A stretch of DNA of 64,000 nt from Neoceratodus forsteri (Eukaryota > Chordata > Ceratodontiformes > Ceratodontidae), in NCBI GenBank assembly GCA_016271365.2, contig CM028129.1:430980501-431044500 (forward strand), written 5' to 3'. The notes below the pieces were generated by a model. It ran no database searches. It had not been told where the DNA came from and was given only the letters and a program-made list of their open reading frames with translations. A program made the translations under genes and the position numbers. Shown here piece by piece: positions 57,590 through 64,000 of this stretch (the first letter of the stretch is position 1; each line of letters starts with the position of its first letter).

Positions 57590-59590
57590 GTTGTTGCCAG
57601 ATAAGGACCTCCTGGCCCACCTAATTTTCCCTTTTTCTCTTCTTACTGAGCCAACTCAGACCCTACTGGTCTTTGGTTCCCTCCTCTCTCGCTAATTCTA
57701 GGATCCCTTGTGTCTATCCCATGCATTTTGAAACCCGTGACCGTTTTAGCCTCTACTACTTCCGCTGGTAGACTGTTCCAAACATCCACCATCCTTTTAG
57801 TGAAGAAGAACTTCCTCACATTTTCCCTAAGCCTCCCCCTCCAGCTTCACAGAATGGCCCTTGTCCTTATGCTTCTTTCTATGGAAAATGCTCCCTCCCT
57901 GTACCTTGTTAGCACCTGTGAGATATCTGAATGTTTCTATCATATCCTTTCCTTCTTATCTCTAGGAGCACATATTTAATTCCCTGAGTCTTTCTTCACA
58001 GGGCTTCTGATGTGGGCCCTGCACCATTTTGTTGCCCTCCTTTGTACCACCTCCACCCTGTCTATGTCCTTAGGGAGGTGGGATCCAGAACTGGACACAG
58101 TACTTGACGTGGGGTCTCATCAATAATATATACAGGGGTAAAATTACCTCCCTTTCTGCTGGTGATATCCTGCCTATGCACCCAAGAATTCTACTGGCTT
58201 TACTCACTCCTTGTCACACTGTTTAGACACATTCAGGTCATCAGAAATTGCCCCAGGTCCCTTTCCTGGTTCGTGACTGCTAGCTCCTCTCCTCATAATT
58301 GGTACTGAGCCTCTGGGGTTCTGTGCTCTAAGTGCATGGATTTGCACCTTTTCATGCTGAAGCCCAACTGCCAAACTCCTGACCATTTTCCAGCTTATTT
58401 AGATCTTCCCTCATCCCCCACCCCACCCGAGTGTCCACTCTGTTGCAGATTTTTGTATCATCTGTGAACAGGCATACCTTCCCTTCCAGTCCTTCCACAA
58501 TGTCGCCAATGAAAACATTGAAGAGGACCAGACCTAGTACTGACCCTTGTAGCACCCCACTGCTCATTTTGCCTTCCGCAGTGGACTCCATTTATCACCA
58601 CCCTCTGATGTCTATTCTCCAGCCAACTCTCTACCCATCTTGCTACTTTAGGACCCACTCCATGGCTACTCAGTTTGCTCACCAACCTTCTGTGTGGAAC
58701 GGTGTTGAAGGCCTTACTGAGATCCATGTAGGCCACGTCAACCACTCCTACCTGATCCACTACCTCGGTAAGCCAATCAAAGAACTCGATCAGGTTTGTC
58801 TGACAAGACCTTCCCCCTGTGAAACCACGTTACCTTGGATCCTGTAGTTCATTGACCACAAAGTGTTCCACAATTCTTTCCTTCAGCAGTGATTCCAAAA
58901 CTTTGCCCACTACCAAGGTCAGGCTGACCGGTCTGTAATTTCCTGCTTCCTCCCTGCTTCCACTTTTGTGGAGTGGGGCTACATCAGCCCTCCTCCAGTC
59001 TCCCAGTACCATCCCTGTTTCCAATGACAGGTTAAACAGGGCTGTCAGAGGTGCATCTAGCTCCTTCCTGAGCTCCTTCAATACCCTGGGGTGTACCCCA
59101 TCTGGTCCTATTGCCTCATCCACTTTCAACCATGATAGTTCCATTAGAACCCTTTCCACTGTAAGAGGGCTCATGTCCATCTCCCTACCCTTACTGCCCT
59201 TGACCTGCATCTCTGTTTCACTGAATGACCCCTCTACCGTAAAAACCGATCAGAAGTATTTGTTCAGTATGTCTGCTTTTAGATGATCCTCCTCCACACA
59301 AATCCCTCTTTCCCCTTTCAGCCTAACTATCCCTCCTTTTGTCTTCCTCTTGTCTTGCTGTATGCATCTGAAAAATGTCTCATCCCCTTTTTTTAGTGAT
59401 GTGGAAAAATGTTCCTCTGTTTGTGCTTTAGCTCTTGTAACTGCCCTCCCTGCCTCCTTTTGTATCTCCTGATAAACCACTCCATCCTCTCCACCCCGTC
59501 CTCCTCCTTCTGTGTTTTTTTGTATCTCCTAAAATCACAAGAGTAATGCTCCCTACTCTCCTCCATTGCCACTGTGGGCATACTGTGTGG
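57590..59590 (-). mobile_element. CR1 LINE, 5'-truncated, with most of the RT
   Basis: Minus-strand ORF2 in order: linker (59250-59581, with RCIQQDKRKTKGGI), RT motifs in 58830-59210 (GPDGVHPRVLKELRKEL, WRRADVAPLHKSGSREE, NYRPVSLT), then DVAYMDLSKAFNTVPHRRLV (about 58690-58730) and the catalytic FTDDTK at 58451-58468. A canonical CR1 has FADDTK. The post-RT part and 3' UTR run to about 57590. It is broken by shifts near 58560, 58790 and elsewhere. The best-preserved CR1 RT in the window. Confidence 0.93.
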
Positions 59591-59596
59591 ATAAAT

Positions 59597-59830
59597 GGAC
59601 CTAGAGTGACAGTTAACACAGATGTTCTCACTCTAGGTCCCCATGGTGCCAAAAATGGCACTGATATTTGCTCTTTTTATACTCACAGGTATAGAATAAA
59701 TGAAGAATACTGGGCGGACAATTATGCACAACCAGTGCTTTCTGCCACAGAGGGGTTCCGATTCCCTCTGACCTCAAGAGCAAAACTTGAGAGGTCTGTG
59801 AGAATCAGAACCCCAACGTGGCAGAACACG
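59597..59830. repeat. Series of three hairpins
   Basis: GGACCTAGAGTGA (59597-59609) pairs perfectly with TCACTCTAGGTCC (59628-59640). GTGCC and GGCAC flank AAAAAT near 59645-59662. TTCTGCCACAGAGGGGTTCC (59739) pairs with GAACCCCAACGTGGCAGAA (59808) around an inner GACCTCAAG/CTTGAGAGGTC. The set starts at the 5' break of the CR1 copy. Confidence 0.85.
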
Positions 59831-60159
59831 GTGTGCATGTGAGATGCTCATCCTTTATTTTTTATAGTGCACAGTATTATGTAAAATATGCACACGGTGG
59901 TTCTTTCATTTAAGAACAAAACTGTCTTGTGCAGTCTCTAGAGGCTACCACAGAAGGGTACAGTCACATTCCATGACCTCTGAACTGTGGTATAACAGTA
60001 TTTTGAAAGAGATGGAATTCTATACAGCACAATGCTCTACTACACATTATATAAGGGATATGCACGTATGTCTGTCATTCCTGAGAGAGTGTTGGGCATG
60101 TTACACACAGTGTTGGCTGTACAACGGTTGCATCAGGGACAGCGCATCGGCAATAGGGA

Positions 60160-60578
60160 GATTCAGTAGTGCTGGGGAGATGGTGTTTGGGACAGAGAGT
60201 GGTTTACTTCTTCTACTTTAACCGGAGCTACCGGTGCTATTCTCTCTCTCTCTCTCTCTCTCTCAGTTCCACTGCACTCATTTTCTCTCACCTTGTAGCA
60301 TTGCTAATGCCTCACCCCATGAGTTTTCTAAATGTTATACTATGTCTTGCCTTATTTTTTCCTTGACACTGTGTATTTACTATTTTAACCACACTTTTAT
60401 CTTGTTACATGACTACTTTTGCAATTGTTAATGTTATGTTCCCTGTATCACTGTGTTATGAGTGTTTTGACTTGTACCTTCTGGGTTGTGCCTGAAAATA
60501 GGCATTTTTAATGTCTAGCACTTATCCAGTTATCAAAAATGAAATAAAATAAATAAATAAATAAATAAATAAATAAGG
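60160..60578 (+). mobile_element. L2-like LINE 3' end
   Basis: Contains a (TC)n run at 60239-60264 and the end GTTGTGCCTGAAAATAGGCA, then CTTATCCAGTTATCAAAAAT and (AAAT)n at 60542-60577. The tail is of the same type as in the SINE at 36062, so SINE and LINE may share a 3' end. Confidence 0.6.
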
Positions 60579-60841
60579 GAAAAATCAATGTAAGTGCAAC
60601 ATGTCCCCTAGCTTTCTATTTCTCTACCTTTTATGTTTTGGGCCTTATCCCTGACGCATGCTTGAATCTTTTTTTTTTTCCAGTTTATTTCCTTACTTTT
60701 GAGAAAGATATACTGTATAGCAGGTTATATTCACAGTTATTTTATTTTTGCTATTTTCCCTACCTCCTGTCCTCTGCTACCTAGGCTAGCTGGGCTGGCA
60801 GATTATTATTAATACAGTATATCATAGTTCATTCACATAAG

Positions 60842-61165
60842 TTCAGTTCAAGTTTATTGGCAGGAAAACACCATTGGGCACACTCATTTACCAGGAGGTC
60901 CTGACTGGACAATGTGAGACAACAATACACAAAATTGGCATACAACACAGTTAGGCAAACATTTATACAAGGCGAGCAATGTAGAACTCCACATAAGAAC
61001 AGATGCCAACCGCGGAAAACAAAAGCGCTGCCGGCCCACTCAAAACAACAGCTCTACCAAATGGCAAACCACATGGTGCCTCTCCAGCGGTTCTCCTCTC
61101 TTACCTGGACTGCCTCTGTCAATTGTCCTCTCCAAGCTGTGCTGGTAGACTTACAGATTATTTAA
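60842..61165 (-). mobile_element. Inverted LINE 3' end
   Basis: AGTTCAAGTTTATTGGCAGG, then CACTCATTTACCAGGAGGTC and A/C-rich sequence. This is the inverse of the end at 29442-29635. Confidence 0.55.
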
Positions 61166-61175
61166 AATATGAAAA

Positions 61176-61178
<3 letters not shown>

Positions 61179-61206
<28 letters not shown>
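61179..61206. repeat. (TA)n microsatellite
   Basis: Fourteen TA steps. A similar TA/TG run is at 62485-62528. Confidence 0.96.
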
Positions 61207-61210
<4 letters not shown>

Positions 61211-61609
61211 CCTACAGAAACGCTGACACGCCTGACTGAAAACACTGACACATTCCCAATGCTACCACTAGTACTCCGCTCACAGCCCTTCTCCTTCCTC
61301 TCTTACCTGTCACTGATCTCAGCTATAGAGGTAAACTCACTCACACATAATTTTGAGTTCTCCATTGATTTGTGTCAAGTTATTTACTTCCCAAATTCAT
61401 CTTAAAAAGGCCTCATTACAGCATGCAGTCCTATACAGGTTCTCGTGCCATGAAAATTCAATAAGCAGTCTGGCATAGGGCTACAAAACACAAAATAAAA
61501 CCTATGTAAATATATATTGTGCTATACAGTATAACACTAAAACTTTTAGCTTTCTTCGTGCAGAGCTAGCACCTATAGCTTGCTTTTTACAAGGCCTAAC
61601 ACAATGTAC

Positions 61610-62480
61610 CACTCAACAGTTTTTAATTCTTGTAAAAGAATTCACACTTTTAATAATTAAAATAACAATAATTACATATTAATAAAAAAGAGATATAGTT
61701 CATTCCTTTTGTGATGAAAACATAACTTTTAACAGTTACTGTAAAGCAATTATGTTTTAGTCTTTTAAAATTTTCTTTGTGTATAACTTTATAATAAACC
61801 CATGTTTTCTTTTCTTTTCGCCCTTGTGCTTGATGGTTTTTAGTACTCCCGTGAAAGAACTCATGAAGTTTAAAAAAATGGATGCACTGCTTTATTTCAT
61901 TCTGTGTGCTTTATGGTTTTTTTTCTTTTTGTACTCCAGAAGGAATTCGGGAAGGTAAGAAAATTGATCCCTTGTATTAATTGTCCTTCTGTTCTGTGGT
62001 TTTTAGTTCTCCCAAAAGAATTTGCATTTTCAATAACAAAACATAAACCTTAATTACATATTTTGTAAAAGAACAAATCAGAAGTCTTGTTGGACCCTTT
62101 CTCCATCATTAAGTAAATCTCACCATGTACTTTTAAGGAATTTTAGTACTTTTAAAATTTTGTTTGTGTATAACTTTAACTTGAGAACAATTGATGTGTG
62201 GTTTTATTTTTTGGGTCTGTTAGTGAATGCATGTGCCTTATAATACATGTGCATCTTTTACATATTTTCTACCACGCTGTACTTTGCACATGCGCATGAT
62301 ACAGTTCTGAAACAGTATAGTATTTAACCTCAGTAGTGCCACGGACTGATATATCAGTCCTAAATTCCTATACGTTCTAATTCTGTCGGCAAGAGGGCCT
62401 AAGGGTTTAAAAGTTTTAATCCTCAAAGGAATTCACAATTTGTAATAATTAAAATTTTAACAATAATTAAATACCAATAT
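61610..62480. repeat. Irregular AT-rich repeats
   Basis: The block around TTTTTAGTACTCCCGTGAAAG recurs with changes near 61620, 61830, 61925, 62005 and 62405. A longer match links 61635-61795 with 62020-62180 (TTAATTACATATT, ACTTTTAAAATTTTGTTTGT, GTATAACTTTAACTTGA). It is probably an eroded tandem array. No gene. Confidence 0.6.
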
Positions 62481-62484
62481 TTTA

Positions 62485-62493
62485 ATATATATA

Positions 62494-62528
<35 letters not shown>
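62485..62528. repeat. TA/TG microsatellite
   Basis: (AT)n, then (GT)n, then (AT)n without other bases. Confidence 0.95.
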
Positions 62529-62660
62529 TTCAGAGGTCCCATTAGAACCTATTGTCATGACTACATAAGTGTTACATTTATGGTTAAGTATGTATCATAG
62601 TTTAGTAGTTTTAAAGAGATAGTAGAACCAACAAAAGCAGGCAGGAAAATGTTACAAATT

Positions 62661-63593
62661 TTAAGAAGTAGCTATTTGTAACTTTTAATTTCTGAAGTAT
62701 TTTTCTTTTCCCATTGCTCATTAGAAAGTTTTCTATGTGATAGTATTTTGTTGGATGTGGGAATAGCACTCTGCCTGGCAGCTGACATATCTAGTTCTAT
62801 TCCTCCCACTACATCATAGCACTGCGACCTCACTGACAGTGACATCACAAGTGACCTGATAGCTACTGAGAGGCTCTGCTTGAGCAGCTATGCTGTCACA
62901 GTCAGTGAGGTCACAATGCTGATTATGTAATGGAAGGAAGACAGCTAGATATGTCAGCTGGCAGGGAGTGCTCTTTCACACTTCATACTTACTAACATCA
63001 GAATATTAATCAAAATGAAAATAACAGGCGGCCCAGTGGCACTGAGGTGCTGGTTGACTTACCTCGTGCAATGCCAGCAACCCGTGTTCGGGAACAAGCA
63101 CGGACCGCCGGGGGTCAGCAGGAGCAGGGAAGGATTGAGCATCCGACGGACCGGAGGAGGGGTTCAGTTGCCGGCACCTGGTTGCCCCCTAGCAGAGACT
63201 GGGGGACACGGCTGCTGCTCTGCAGACAGGGGAGGAGTCGAGACAGACGCTTGGAGGGGAGCGTGCACAGATGCGTGCGCGCTCCACTCCGCAGGCGCCA
63301 TTGCACGCCCCTGACCCCTAGGGAAGGAAACCGACAAAATACATACGCTGTAGCAGTGTGATGGAGGGCACTCCAGGCTCCGCTCCCGGCCACTGCAGCG
63401 CGCAGCCCCTTGAATCCAGTCTCAGGGGTTGGGGAGCGAAGCCCTGGGGGCAGTGCCAGATAGTAGACATCGGGGACGGGGCTGAGGGCGCCCTCTGCAT
63501 GTAAGCCGACAAGCAAAAAAAACTAACAGTTGTAAATAAAAATGAAAATAACAAGTACCTCAAATACAGAGGGGAATAGCTTACTGCTTTTAA
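62661..63593. mobile_element. Palindromic TTAA MITE split by a SINE
   Basis: Left end TTAAGAAGTAGC; right end inverted TTAAAAGCAGTAAGC. The arms pair GGCAGCTGACATATCTAG (62778) with CTAGATATGTCAGCTG (62945) and CGACCTCACTGACAGTGACA with GTCACAGTCAGTGAGGTCAC. Without the nested SINE the element is about 405 bp. It is a different family from the copies at 3571 and 33134. Confidence 0.78.
63027..63538 (+). mobile_element. tRNA-derived SINE, family A, nested in MITE
   Basis: Starts GGCGGCCCAGTGGCACTGAG, B-box-like CCCGTGTTCGGGAACAAGC, and a GC-rich body with GGGAAGGATTGAGCATCC. It is enclosed by a perfect 15-bp duplication AAAATGAAAATAACA (63012-63026 and 63539-63553), the cleanest SINE insertion in the window and probably young. 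Open frames in it on both strands reflect CpG-rich composition. Confidence 0.88.
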
Positions 63594-63599
63594 AAATTA

Positions 63600-64000
63600 A
63601 TGTTAGTTTTAAGTAGTATACTAGCTGTTTTTTTTTGTTTGTAACTTTAACTTGATAAAATCTTTTCATATTTTTTCCATTCTGACCTTTTTTGTTGTAC
63701 ACATATATGATGTTTTGAACTTTACTAACTTCTTAATAAAAAAGATTTTACAGTGTAACCATCAAAGGCCCTATTCTGAGAAAAGGTCGAATGAACCTGA
63801 AAGTTTCAAAATGTAACTCTTTAAATGTTATTTGTGCCAAGAAAAGAATCTTGAATGGCGGTATTTTACCTCACCTATGATATGCAATCAGTAACTAAAA
63901 ACACAAACACTCACACACAAAATGTAGGTAATTTGCCCCTAATGCTGAGATAGTCGATGCCAATTTTCATTGTCCAAGGGCTAAGCCTCTGACATATAAA
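63600..64000. other. No gene or clear element seen
   Basis: AT-rich unique sequence with a T run near 63627-63640 and an AACACTCACACACA stretch. Confidence 0.5.

Overview
KIND OF DNA. The window reads as non-coding genomic DNA from a vertebrate with a repeat-rich genome. It is AT-rich with small GC-rich islands and carries several microsatellites. I see no protein-coding exon of a host gene, no rRNA or tRNA gene, and nothing bacterial or viral. Almost all coding-like sequence belongs to mobile elements: CR1 and L2-like LINEs, one L1/Tx1-type ORF1, CORE/MIR-type and other tRNA-derived SINEs, foldback MITEs with TTAA ends, a hAT-like MITE, a complete but broken Ty3/gypsy LTR retrotransposon and a broken Crypton-like tyrosine-recombinase transposon. 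This mix (young CR1, L2 and CORE-SINEs with TTAA MITEs like the Xenopus T2/Kolobok group) suggests a non-mammalian, non-avian tetrapod. A caecilian or other amphibian is my first guess and a lepidosaur such as tuatara the alternative. This is inference only. LAYOUT. 1-513 is a 32-bp minisatellite running off the left edge. 0.5-20 kb holds scattered SINEs, two palindromic MITEs, an L2-like 3' half (about 11-12 kb) and two CR1 copies (14.7-18.1 kb), each interrupted by a SINE with target-site duplications. Unique AT-rich blocks at 7.8, 10.2 and 18.5-18.9 kb could be conserved non-coding elements. 20203-29441 is a Ty3/gypsy element on the minus strand, with 1.6-kb LTRs, primer-binding site, polypurine tract and target duplication. 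Its gag looks like the PNMA family, and its pol has protease, RT, RNase H and integrase, all frameshifted. 29.4-34 kb carries LINE fragments, a SINE and a T2-like MITE. 34.7-37.2 kb holds a 75-80-bp minisatellite followed by a longer satellite-like repeat with a nested SINE. 37.8-50.5 kb holds CR1, an L2-like LINE start with a degenerate 2A-like motif, an L1/Tx1 ORF1, a hAT-like MITE and L2-like 3' ends. 50.5-51.8 kb is a tandem SINE insertion inside one target duplication. 53.2-53.5 kb is a long foldback. 54.4-57.1 kb is the Crypton-like element beside a foldback. 57.6-59.6 kb is a third large CR1. 59.6-64 kb is AT-rich, with hairpins, LINE tails and a palindromic MITE split by a SINE. HOW IT FITS TOGETHER. 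There is no operon or pathway. The structure is nested insertion: SINEs in LINEs, satellites and MITEs, and the Ty3 element probably in an older LINE. The two LTRs of the Ty3 element differ mainly by 1-2-base length changes and little by substitution. That suggests either a young insertion read through uncorrected long-read indel errors or an unusual indel-biased decay, so the frameshifts here should not be taken as biological until checked.
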